40,276 nt of DNA from contig NPFB01000096.1 in assembly GCA_014084085.1 (NCBI GenBank), positions 89,328 through 129,603 on the forward strand. The letters are read 5' to 3'. This DNA comes from Hondaea fermentalgiana (Eukaryota > Sar > Bigyra > Thraustochytrida > Thraustochytriidae). The translations under genes and the position numbers were made by a program. Positions 1 through 8,741 of this stretch are shown here, one piece after another (within the stretch, counting starts at the first letter, position 1; each line of letters starts with the position of its first letter). The notes under the pieces were generated by a model. That model was given only the letters and a program-made list of their open reading frames with translations, made no database searches and was not told the DNA's origin.

Positions 1-57
1 GTCTGCGCGCCTGCCGCGGCGCCGCTCTCGGGTCTGCTGCGCTGCGCTCCCTGCCGC

Positions 58-90
58 CCGCCCTGCACGGCCGCCCTGCACGGCCGCCCT
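58..90. repeat. 13-bp direct repeat, about 2.5 copies
   Basis: The unit ccgccctgcacgg occurs at 58-70 and 71-83, and the first seven bases of a third copy at 84-90. It lies upstream of the small ORF at 191, in what is probably promoter or 5' UTR. Confidence 0.8.
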
Positions 91-190
91 CTCTCGCCGT
101 TCTGCTTCTTGCGGCGGCGAGCAGAACCCGAACGGCCGCACGGAGTCCCTCTCGCGCAGCGGCCAGGCGACGGCGAGCCGCGGGACACAG

Positions 191-444
191 ATGAGCAGGG
201 AGAGCGACGAAGAGCGCGGCTCCGAGCTGGGCCTTGGGACAGTCTCAGACTTCGGAGAGAACATGACCACACCGGCAAAGCGGAGCTGAGTTTTAAGGCA
301 TGGCCGGAAGGCGGTCATGTAGAGTTGACCGCGGAGGCAGACGATAGGTTTGGTTCCCTTATCGAGCAGTATGCAGAGAGCATTTTCATGAAGAATGACC
401 ACCAGGTTTTTAGGAAAGCTTTCAAATCCAGTCGCTATGATTGA
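191..444 (+). CDS. possible small protein, split between two frames
   Basis: An ATG at 191 opens a 32-codon frame (start MSRESDEERG) that stops at 287-289. A second frame, open from the window edge, ends with a protein-like stretch at about 298-444 (AWPEGGHVELTAEADDRFGS, then a C-terminus ending FKSSRYD). Neither half alone looks like a complete gene. They could be joined by a short intron (for example GT at 242 to AG at 297, leaving 66 residues) or by a sequencing frameshift. The upstream part of the second frame is arginine- and proline-rich and looks like translated UTR. I do not recognise a family. It could also be chance. Confidence 0.3.
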
Positions 445-585
445 TAGGGCTGTTCTGCACGTTGGCCTGCTTGGTGGAAAAGTGCGGCGCGTGCATGCCC
501 GGGTGCATGCGCAACAAAATGAGCACCAGGAAATACCGAAGCCTTGAAATTACATCGACGAAACAAATAAAATAATTCTCGTAAG

Positions 586-3500
586 CTAGTCCTTGACGCC
601 AGGGAGATCAATGTCAGAGAGCCCAGAGCTGTCGGAGTCATCAGGGTTGGCAACATCGGGATCGTAATCTGCGTCACCATCATCTGACTTGTCTCCATCA
701 GATGATGACTCGTCTGACTCATCTGCGCTGGAATCGTCGATGAGCTCGTACACCACGGGCTTTTTGCTATCGGACTTCTTCTTCTTCTTTTTGTTCTTCT
801 TCTTGTCGTTGTTGATCACTGTACTGCTCTGGCTACTGGAGCCGTTGCGGGAGGTGCTGTCTTGGCCAGTGGCGGTGGCAGAGGTAGCACCAGCACTGGC
901 GCTGGCGCTGGCGTTGGCGCTGGTGCTGCTAGGTATCTTCTGCTCGCGATTCTCAGCGATTTCTTGAGGAGCTTGATTGACTGCAACAACCGGAATTTGC
1001 GAAGGCAACTCGGGTGGGGTCCGCGATTGCATCAGCGCTTCCACAGCGTTGCGCTCAGCAGGATCATCACCCGAATCGTCAGGACTAGCCTTCGAAGAAG
1101 TCCCTTGAGTTGGTCTCTTGAGACTGGTATCGGTCCCTGCAGGCGTCGGTGCATGCGAATCCGACAATGCCGGGGCCCGCGACGAGTGACTCGAAGCCAA
1201 GCCTACAGCATCTTCAACTTCTTTGGGAGTGACCTTCCATGACTTCATGACCACATCCAAAATATCATTGAGTCGGAATCGTTGCGGGGCACCCTTTTTC
1301 TGACCAGGAAGCTCGTCGATGCCGAGCGCTTTGGTGGCGACAGCCTCAAAGAGGCCCGTGAGTGTCGCCTTCTCCTCCACGTTGCTGGGAGAGTCCCTAT
1401 CCCAGAGTTTGTAGGAGATACGGTCGTTCTCATAGCTGAAGAGACCACTCAGAATGACCTGCGTACGTTTGGGTGCTGGGGAGTACGAGTCCGGCAAGGC
1501 GTATGTGTACTCGAACTGAAAACCATCAGGAAACACATACCAGCTCCCTCGAGGCGCCCGGATCGCGCACACGCCCTTGGAGGTTTCGCCCCAGCTCGTT
1601 ATTTTGAGTGGACTGCGCTTCGTCCTTCTCCACGGAAGCTTTGGCGGGTCAGCGCAGCCGTTACCTACACGAGCTGTGACATAATCACCTCTGTAGTTCG
1701 CTGGTGTGATGCTCGCTGATGTGGCACTCGTTGCTATGGCACTCGCTGAGCTGCCGATTCGAGTCACGCCAGACGTCCCTCCCTGCATCTCACTCGATGA
1801 TGTGGCACTCGCTGAGCTGCCGATTCGAGTCACGCCAGACGTCCCTCCCTGCATCTCACTCGATGATGTGGCACTCGCTGAGCTGCCGATTCGAGTCACG
1901 CCAGATGTCCCTCCTTGCACTTTACTCGATTCATTCCTGGAAGCTTTGTCTCCTGCCTGTTTTTGCAAGCAACGACGCTTGAAAGCTTCCTTCTCATCAT
2001 ACGACGGTACATCGATATCGCCCAGAGGATCAGAGTTCGCAAAGTCGGCGGATTGAGCGCGAGGACGCTTGCCCAATTCGCCGGAAGACCTTCCCGCTGA
2101 TAATGTAGGTGTAATAGAGCGCGGGTTCGATCCAGGGCTTGCATGCCGTTTGGACACTGATGCGGCAGAAGCACTTGATGAAGAGGACGCCAGGTGCGCC
2201 GATGCCGATTTACGGATCGCTGGCGGGACGGCGTTGCCAGGGACCTCCTTTTTCTGCACCATAGACTCCATGTCTTCATCTGATTCGCTTGACAACGATT
2301 CTTTCGCAGCCTTTCTGAACGCGTCTTGGACCTCTTTGCGCCCGAACACAAGGACGTGGTAAGTTGGGATAGAATTTCTCAGATGCAGTGTGTGAGCCAG
2401 CAGAAGGTCCATTTCGACATCGGGTGTATTTCGTCCCACATCTTCGAGCTTTTTTTGCGCCGGGTCAGGATGCGGAAATGAGCCTAGGTCTCGTGCCTTG
2501 CTTCCATCTCGATTCAATTGCCAAAGCTGGATATAAAAATTGCCTTGATGCGGAAGAAGCTTCACCATGAACTGGAGTCCAAAGAGCATAAACTCTGCCG
2601 TGAAATTAGGCACCAACTGAATTCCATCGTCCTTTTCCGAGATTTTGGTCACGTCGCCGAGGCTTATCACCTTCCACGGGCCAATCTTGTCGTCACGGCC
2701 CGAGGGTAACTGATGTTGGGCCCGAACCTTTGCCGAGAATTGCGCCCTCAAGAAAGAGAGGAGAGTCCGCGCAGCATCCGAATCACCACATTGCGCTCTG
2801 CCGAGATATTCCTGCGCAAGCATTTTTAAAGACATTGAACTCCGCGACGACTTTTTCCCTCGAGTCTTTTTGAGCAAGGGATCCAAGGCGTCGGCCAAAA
2901 GTCCCGCACATTCAATATTTGTCAGCGAGGCCAACGAGTGCAGCGCCTGGAGTTTGTCAACCATCTCAAAGTGCTGTGTTGGCTTCCACGGTAACCACGA
3001 AGAGGGTCGCCTCGCTAAAGATGCGGGCGTTTGAGGAAGACCTCCGCGAGCAATCTTGATGACCTGGTCAAGTGACGCTCGCGCTGCGTCCGGATCTTTG
3101 ACGAGACTCCCCGCAGAAAACAAGGATGTCACAAGGCCTCTGCTCATCTGCTTAGGTGGGCTGCCAACATCTTTGAGCATGCGGTCATCAGATACGTTCA
3201 TCTCGAAGTTGGAACACGTAAAAATCCGAAGAGCCTCGCAAATAGAATAAAGGTTTTGCGTGAAGAGGTCTTTGGCGTGATTGCTCCCCCAAGCTGGGAA
3301 GATATGGCTGCTACTTTGGGCCACAACGTGCTTGGCCAGCCATGAAACCCCGGGCAAGGGTCCTCGGATCAGACTCTTTGCCTTCCCGACATTCGGATCG
3401 AAAAAGCTAACCTTTTCCTGAAACGAGGTGTTGTGAAGGCTCACGTTCGCATCGTCACGTATCACACAAAGGTTTCCGAGACCATGGAACCAGATCGCGC

Positions 3501-5298
3501 CAGAGACAGCTTTATTCTCGACGTGCTCCAGAGAAAAGTCACACGTCGCGTAAGCGCGAGTCTGCACCTTGGTCGGTGTGACAAGTTCGGCGTCAGCCAA
3601 AAGAAGAGCAAAGATAAGGGCCTGCTTCTGGCCCGGCCTTTCGCAGACATCCACATAAAGTGTTGGGCTGGAGAGGTACTTGAGGAATTCTGCTCGCATG
3701 TCCGTACTGATGCCAAAATGTTTGCACGTGAAGTGCAGCAATCCAGCGAGACGAGCAAAGCCCTTTTTGTTGCCAAGTGCAAAGCGCACACCGCGCAAAA
3801 AACGCCGCGCGACGAAGATAAAGTGGAACTCAGTCCACGGCTCAGGTTGCAAAACTTGCAAAAGACAAAAACGCGCGACCAAGGAAACGAAACGGAGCTG
3901 GGCGAGACCGGCCTCATCAGCGTCAAGGCACGCCTTCACCTCTTTGAGCCCAAAGGCAAGCACTCCGTCAAGATGTTGGAAATACTTGCGCAACGTTGTC
4001 ATGATCGCCAAAAGCTGCGCGAGTTTCCTCTGGTGTGCGGCATTCTCGCTGCGCAAGTTCGGGGGAGGAATCGACCCCCGTTCCGGAAAGCGCACCTCAA
4101 TCATTGATTTCGTCACAGCACGCAGCTCCTCGAGCAGCTGCAGATTCCTGTACATTCCGCTTGAATCCCTTGTGAGCTCCAGAAACAATCGACTTGGGGA
4201 CACAGTACCACCTTGCGCAATTTCTTCAGCCTCCGACATGGATTCGTTAATAGCGGATAAGGCCGCATTGAGTAACCTTGAACGAATTTCACGAGAAAAG
4301 GGTTCGAGCAAAATGCCCAGTTTCAACAATTGAGAGTGCGCCGATGGCACGCCAGACGTTGAGCCTATGTTACGCGTGCTATACTGGAAGGCAATCCGCA
4401 AGTGATCCTCTGGCGCGAGAGACAGACCTTGAAGCGTGTTCGCTTGCCGGCAGAAATCAGCGGCCATGCCAGCATCGTCCACAACGGCAAAGTTGATCAT
4501 TACACGCGTCTTTACCCAAAACGCAAAGTCTTGAAGTGCCTTGGTCGCGCCGCGCATGCACATACGATGAAGTTCGGCCACGAGGCTCATGAGGTTCACG
4601 ATAATGTTTTTGCTGCTCTCGTTGATGTCAACTTTTGATCCCAGCAGGTCCATCACGAGAGCGAGGTGCTTTGCGGGGGATTGTAGGGCGTTCTGTAGCA
4701 CCCACGCGCCCGTGAGCTTGTTGGCAGGAGAAGTCTTTTCAGAAAGCGCGCCACTTGATGATATGCCAAGTGAGGCATGGCAAAGAGCTTGGAAAAGATC
4801 TCGCAAGAACAGGTTTTCCGACGACTGCCAGAAAAAGCGAGGCAACTGTCTTCTGTCGTTGGCTGAAACTCTCACAAGTAGAATGTCTGCGAGAATCTTG
4901 CGCATTTGTTCCGCGTTCCTCGCAACCTCATCGCCGGAGGCTTGAATACAAAGGGCATACGTAATAAGGAAGACAGTTGTCAGGCGATGCTGACCATCCA
5001 AGACGTCGAGACGAGACACGTCTGATGATTGCTTTGAAGTTCGAAAACATGTCACGGTCCCTAGATGATAATATGAGACTTTGGGAGATAGTGGTTTTTC
5101 GACCTTGAGATTCGAGGATTCGAGGCGCTCTTTCCGAAATTCTTGCAAGAATGCATGGAGCATCGCCATCGCGCGCTCCGACCTCCATCTGTACGCAATT
5201 TGGTCGCCGTTCACGGCGACCTGTAAGTCTTCGCCTCTCGCAGACAGATCCGTCAAGGATTTGAAACTCGAAGTCGGCAGCGCAGGGGGGGTCTCCAT
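586..5298 (-). CDS. large DUF262 (GmrSD N-terminal type) protein, nuclear-like tail
   Basis: Protein of 1,570 aa. The longest open frame begins at GTG 5448; I start at the first ATG (5298), just before the domain. Residues about 10-200 match the DUF262 layout: QIAYRW at 33-38 (family: YQRxYxW), YYHLGTV near 76-82, and DGQHR at 101-105 (family: DGQQR). In prokaryotes this ParB-like fold binds or hydrolyses nucleotides in GmrSD, SspE and BrxU defence proteins. I see no DUF1524/HNH nuclease half. Residues 200-900 are predicted mostly helical and unrecognised. Later parts are serine-rich and disordered, with a 22-residue repeat (1121-1187), a globular segment (about 1200-1370), a lysine run (about 1494-1508, possible nuclear signal) and an acidic tail to 1570. 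Codon choice is less biased than in neighbouring housekeeping genes. The molecular role is unknown. The DUF262 call is by motif only. Confidence 0.75.
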   Translation of the reverse strand: METPPALPTSSFKSLTDLSARGEDLQVAVNGDQIAYRWRSERAMAMLHAFLQEFRKERLESSNLKVEKPLSPKVSYYHLGTVTCFRTSKQSSDVSRLDVLDGQHRLTTVFLITYALCIQASGDEVARNAEQMRKILADILLVRVSANDRRQLPRFFWQSSENLFLRDLFQALCHASLGISSSGALSEKTSPANKLTGAWVLQNALQSPAKHLALVMDLLGSKVDINESSKNIIVNLMSLVAELHRMCMRGATKALQDFAFWVKTRVMINFAVVDDAGMAADFCRQANTLQGLSLAPEDHLRIAFQYSTRNIGSTSGVPSAHSQLLKLGILLEPFSREIRSRLLNAALSAINESMSEAEEIAQGGTVSPSRLFLELTRDSSGMYRNLQLLEELRAVTKSMIEVRFPERGSIPPPNLRSENAAHQRKLAQLLAIMTTLRKYFQHLDGVLAFGLKEVKACLDADEAGLAQLRFVSLVARFCLLQVLQPEPWTEFHFIFVARRFLRGVRFALGNKKGFARLAGLLHFTCKHFGISTDMRAEFLKYLSSPTLYVDVCERPGQKQALIFALLLADAELVTPTKVQTRAYATCDFSLEHVENKAVSGAIWFHGLGNLCVIRDDANVSLHNTSFQEKVSFFDPNVGKAKSLIRGPLPGVSWLAKHVVAQSSSHIFPAWGSNHAKDLFTQNLYSICEALRIFTCSNFEMNVSDDRMLKDVGSPPKQMSRGLVTSLFSAGSLVKDPDAARASLDQVIKIARGGLPQTPASLARRPSSWLPWKPTQHFEMVDKLQALHSLASLTNIECAGLLADALDPLLKKTRGKKSSRSSMSLKMLAQEYLGRAQCGDSDAARTLLSFLRAQFSAKVRAQHQLPSGRDDKIGPWKVISLGDVTKISEKDDGIQLVPNFTAEFMLFGLQFMVKLLPHQGNFYIQLWQLNRDGSKARDLGSFPHPDPAQKKLEDVGRNTPDVEMDLLLAHTLHLRNSIPTYHVLVFGRKEVQDAFRKAAKESLSSESDEDMESMVQKKEVPGNAVPPAIRKSASAHLASSSSSASAASVSKRHASPGSNPRSITPTLSAGRSSGELGKRPRAQSADFANSDPLGDIDVPSYDEKEAFKRRCLQKQAGDKASRNESSKVQGGTSGVTRIGSSASATSSSEMQGGTSGVTRIGSSASATSSSEMQGGTSGVTRIGSSASAIATSATSASITPANYRGDYVTARVGNGCADPPKLPWRRTKRSPLKITSWGETSKGVCAIRAPRGSWYVFPDGFQFEYTYALPDSYSPAPKRTQVILSGLFSYENDRISYKLWDRDSPSNVEEKATLTGLFEAVATKALGIDELPGQKKGAPQRFRLNDILDVVMKSWKVTPKEVEDAVGLASSHSSRAPALSDSHAPTPAGTDTSLKRPTQGTSSKASPDDSGDDPAERNAVEALMQSRTPPELPSQIPVVAVNQAPQEIAENREQKIPSSTSANASASASAGATSATATGQDSTSRNGSSSQSSTVINNDKKKNKKKKKKSDSKKPVVYELIDDSSADESDESSSDGDKSDDGDADYDPDVANPDDSDSSGLSDIDLPGVKD
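1739..1936 (-). repeat. 66-bp coding tandem repeat, three copies
   Basis: Copies start at 1739, 1805 and 1871 on the + strand, exactly 66 bp apart. The two copies nearest the 3' end of the gene are almost identical in DNA; the third (1871-1936) has a few substitutions. The period is a multiple of three and encodes the 22-residue unit beginning MQGGTSGVTRIGSSASAT on the minus strand. There are no spacers, so it is not a CRISPR array. Confidence 0.95.
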
Positions 5299-5720
5299 CT
5301 CGTGGCCCGCGCAGACGCGGCCAGTGAGCCGGCGCGCCCCGAGGCCGCCTCGGGGCGCGAGCCTTTGCCGGCACGCCTGCTTCCCTCGCTCCCCCGGGCG
5401 CAGCGAGACCTCCTCGCCTCCTGTCCTCTCCACTCGAATATGCTCCACCTATGCGCGCCGCCGCAGGAGACATACAACACACACTACGCTGGCAGCCTCC
5501 CTCTCTCTCCCTCGCGGAACAGCGTGCATAGAGAGACCGGCCGAAAAACAAGCCTCTTCCACCTTAAAAGGTACACGACACGGTGAGGCCTGTGTCGGCT
5601 GCACGCGGGACTCGGAGAGTGCCTCGGAGGCGGAGAGAGAGTCCACTCCGCGCTGCGGCTGCTCGGTCGCTGGTGGTGGCTGCAAATGGAGTCTGTCTGG
5701 CTGCGCGAGCGCGGCGCTAA

Positions 5721-5820
5721 GACTGACAGTCAGGCAGACAGTCAGACTGACTGACATGTGAGACATACAGATAAACAGACAGACAGACAGACGGAGAGAC
5801 AGGCAGAGACAGAGGGAGGC
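5721..5820. repeat. tetranucleotide-period tract (GACA/GACT)
   Basis: About 100 bp dominated by gaca, gact and gtca words, including four consecutive cagacagacagacagac-type units at 5775-5791. It lies about 420-520 bp upstream of the DUF262 start codon. Confidence 0.85.
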
Positions 5821-6946
5821 AGACGCGGACGGCCATATAATCAACTTGGGCTGCGGGAGCCGCCAAACGCACATCACTCTATGGCCACAACGCGCACTCT
5901 CGCTCGCTGCGGAGAGACCACAGCGTCGAGAAATGAACCCACAGCGCCGGAGGGAAGGGGGGCGGCGCAGGACATTCTGATGGGCAATACTGGGAAATGA
6001 CGTGTCTGTCCTGTTCACGGGAATGGGGGGTATGGAAAGGGATGCGCGGGAAAGGCGCGCGGGTAAGGCGCGCGGGTTGAGATTGAAAGGGGAGCGGGAA
6101 ATTGATCTGGTTGAGATAGCGCAGTGAAAAGGGGGATCGTGCATATACTTGAAGTCAAATTTCGAACGACTTCCTTTGCATGAAGGGGGGTTTTCGACTT
6201 TTGCGTCCGGGACACGTGGTGACCATCTTCGACTCCAGTCATCCTAGCTAACAATAAGGCAACTTTTCACGCATATATACCGGTCTGAAAACTCCTATAT
6301 TGCCCCTTTGACTTTCCCCACACAAAGGCGGCTGTGGGCAGCCTAGGAGGGAAGGGAAAAAAATGAGTATGGCAATGTAGTTTGCGCATGGGATTCTTTT
6401 GAGATTCTCCTGGCTGGCTGCAACTGGCGTCTGATTTGAGACTTGCTTTTCCGACACGCTTGATGGCCATGGCTGGCGGCAGCAGCCAGGCTGGAAACAA
6501 CGAGAGTGCTTTTCAAGAGCGATACTCCGACCGACCTCTGTGATTAAGGTGGCGACGCGGAAAATATCAGAAACAAGACAGCATTTTCTAGCTTTCTATG
6601 GGCCTATACGTATACATGCAGTGATTGGTTGCTTGCAGAAAATCTCTAGCTCATTTGTTTACTTTACAAAAGAAGAAAAGCACGTTGCGCTCTCAACCTT
6701 TCAAAGTTTGTAGGCCTGACTGTGCAATACGAGAATACGATTGATCGTCGTGACGACACGCTCACATCAAACAGAAGAAGCTAGTCTACCTTCGCTTCCC
6801 TACCGCTTCAGTTCGTTTTCTCCGTCGTCATTCGCTGTATCCTTGCCCCCTTTCCGCTGCAAGCGCCTAATGAAAGTAAGACCAGCTCCGGCTCCTCGCC
6901 CTGCCCGGAATTCCGCTCCGCTTCCCGTACTTCCGGGGAAAAGGTT

Positions 6947-6954
6947 TTCTAGAA
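6947..6954. promoter_or_regulatory. possible heat-shock element (TTCTAGAA)
   Basis: The sequence TTCTAGAA is a perfect inverted pair of the heat-shock factor half site (TTCnnGAA). It sits 467 bp upstream of the HSP10 ATG, with other GAA and TTC triplets around it (6908-6940) that are not in the canonical 5-bp phase. Heat-shock control of HSP10 is well known in eukaryotes. A two-module element is the minimum and could occur by chance. Confidence 0.3.
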
Positions 6955-7250
6955 AAGACAATGTCTACAAGTGTTGTCATTGTGTGGTCGCGGCGGCGTC
7001 TCGGGGCGAGAGACAGACAGGCAGCTAGCTCTCAACTTGCCCTTTCACGTTCACTTTCACTTTCACAGTATGCAACACAGGGGCAGAGCCGTATAGGTCC
7101 ATAGCCCGCGGACTGTTTGTCCATTGCGCACAAACAGGGGAAAGGCGCGAGAAAAGAGTGGATCTCGCGGTCCGCGCCACTGCCGAAGCCAATCCAGAAA
7201 CGTAGGTTGCCGACCCCGCGCGCGCCGGCCGCTGTCTCCGCGAAGAGCAT

Positions 7251-7329
7251 GCAGAGAGACCGAGCGAGCGAGCGAGAGAGAGAGAGACCGACTGACTAAC
7301 AGACTGCGCGCGCCCGAACGAACGAACGC
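7251..7329. repeat. GAGC/GA/GAAC simple-repeat tract in HSP10 5' flank
   Basis: Runs of gagc, gaga, gact and gaac words immediately upstream of HSP10, ending about 90 bp before its ATG. It is probably within the promoter or 5' UTR. Confidence 0.8.
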
Positions 7330-7420
7330 CCGTCCGTGCACGTCGCTTTGCATCGCACCGCGCAGAAGCGTACGCAGCCAGCCAGCCAAGTAGCAGCAGC
7401 AGCAGCACAGCAGAAGCAAG

Positions 7421-7720
7421 ATGTCCGGCCTCCGCAAGCTCATCCCGCTCGCTGACCGCGTGCTCGTGAAGCGCGCCGTCCCGGTGACCCAGACCGCCGG
7501 CGGCGTCTTCCTGCCGGAGTCCTCCACCAAGAAGGAGCCCGAGGCCGAGGTTGTGGCCGTCGGACCCGGCCGCCGGGACCAGAACGGCAACATTGTGCCC
7601 ATGACCGTCGAGGTCGGTGACAAGGTCCTTCTCCCGGAGTACGGCGGCCAGGCCGTGCAGTTCGGCGACGAGGAGTTCCAGCTCTTCCGCAACGACGATA
7701 TTCTCGGCAAGTACCAGTGA
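7421..7720 (+). CDS. HSPE1: mitochondrial co-chaperonin HSP10 (GroES family)
   Basis: Protein of 99 aa, the normal HSP10 length. It opens with the family pattern of a short N-terminus followed by PLADRVLVKR, then the mobile loop that docks on Hsp60 (residues about 20-35, TAGGVFLPE), the VVAVGPG strand, VGDKVLLPEYGG, and a C-terminal DDILGK. HSP10 caps the HSP60 ring in the mitochondrial matrix during protein folding. As in other eukaryotic HSP10s there is no separate long presequence; the N-terminus itself acts as the import signal. Third codon positions are overwhelmingly G or C, suggesting high expression. The start is well placed (caagATGtcc). No intron is present. Confidence 0.97.
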   Translation: MSGLRKLIPLADRVLVKRAVPVTQTAGGVFLPESSTKKEPEAEVVAVGPGRRDQNGNIVPMTVEVGDKVLLPEYGGQAVQFGDEEFQLFRNDDILGKYQ

Positions 7721-8741
7721 GCCAAATCCATCTGCATCTTTTTATGTTCTTTACACACCAAGTTCCCTCCCTCTTTCCTCCTTGTCACGTGCGTGAGTTT
7801 GGATGGAGCCACTCCTGGCAGACAAAAAACCAAACGAACAAACAAACACCCCAATACGCTTGATTGGCCGTTCACTCGCCTCCTCGTAAGTAACAACTCG
7901 TCTGCAGTGCAGCGATCTCCATTCGCGAACACACTGATTTACAGTCGCGATATAAACCTCTTGTCTCCGTGAACCTTCATTTGCTGCCCTCATCGATCGA
8001 GCGATAGGATAATTAGAAGCTTGCCTCGTTCGCGAAGACCCTTGTGCGTGCGCTGGTCGAAAAGAAGAACTTTCGCCAGGAGATTGTCTTGCCGCGCCAC
8101 AAAAGTCGTCTCACTTCATAGCAGGTTCAACTTTTGAGTGGCTGCTCCTCTTGCTGCTGTAATTCTGATAAGTTTGCTCCTTTTCAGAACAAGAGCTTAA
8201 AGTTTATACCTTTGCGCAAGCTCAGCTTTTCAGCTTGGCGAGCGAGCACGGCCGAACAAACGATTCGTGTCCTTGGAAACATGGGTGATCGACTACTTTT
8301 TATCTCTCGTGCAAAGAGACAAAACTGTTGCGAGAATGTTCTGTGAATCATCCTTTCCTCTTGTACAGCGGCAAAACAGAAAAGGTCGTCCGCCAGACAG
8401 ACGCAACCGCGGGACGCTCTCCCGCAGGCACTTCATATGCGCCCAATGAGTGAGAGCGACATTCATTCTCGTTGTTTCGTTTCGTCCATCTTTCGCAGTC
8501 CGAAATGCGCAGGTCGACGTCGCAGTTCTCCTCGTGCCGCCACCACCCGCATGAGTCAAGCCAAGCACATCTTTCGCGCGGGTGGTGTTGTCGCCTGATT
8601 CATTTCGTCGCTGGCCTGCCTTGTATACGCAAAACCAAAAAGCAACCAACAAAAGAACACAAAATCAATGACATCTGCCGCCGCGAGCAAAAAAGAGAGC
8701 AGCAGACCTTGGAAAGCAGCTTGGGAGAGAAGCACGCGACG
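7721..8741. other. intergenic region, HSP10 / kinase
   Basis: About 1 kb comprising the HSP10 3' UTR and the promoter and leader of the kinase gene. Base composition is lower in GC than in the genes. The kinase frame stays open upstream to a TTG at 8472 and contains an ATG at 8505, so an N-terminal extension of 79 residues cannot be excluded. I see no RNA gene or repeat. Confidence 0.5.

Larger units (their letters stand above)
1..585. other. GC-rich flank with a possible small split gene
   Basis: No recognisable full gene. The first 100 bases are very GC-rich and hold about 2.5 copies of a 13-bp unit (58-90). The interval 191-444 carries two overlapping + frames described separately. From about 445 to 585 I see only the presumed 3' flank of the convergent DUF262 gene, with an A/T-rich stretch at 560-580. 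Confidence 0.5.
5299..7420. other. divergent intergenic region, DUF262 gene / HSP10
   Basis: No convincing gene in 2.1 kb. It should hold the promoters of the leftward DUF262 gene and the rightward HSP10 gene. Visible structure: GACA/GACT-type tetranucleotide DNA (5721-5820), a 13-bp duplication aaggcgcgcgggt (6052-6077), two GCGGGAAA boxes (6046 and 6094), a TTCTAGAA element (6947) and a GAGC/GA-rich tract just before HSP10 (7251-7329). Open frames here have non-ATG starts or low-complexity translations. Confidence 0.6.

Noticed and set aside
1739..1936. Regular 66-bp repeats considered as CRISPR
   Set aside because: Direct tandem copies without spacers, in frame within a eukaryotic coding region.
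2121..2133. tRNA B-box-like sequence (ggttcgatcc)
   Set aside because: It lies inside the DUF262 coding region and has no cloverleaf, A box or acceptor stem around it.
5299..5448. 50-residue N-terminal extension of the DUF262 protein
   Set aside because: The frame begins with GTG and has no ATG before 5298; the translation is Arg/Gly-rich like UTR. The same reasoning removed extensions of myosin (19686), the CUE protein (23617) and the PP1-docking protein (29927).
8472..8741. 90-codon extension of the kinase
   Set aside because: It starts with TTG; an ATG at 8505 exists, but the stretch is Ser/His/Cys-rich without homology, and the ATG at 8742 has a better context.
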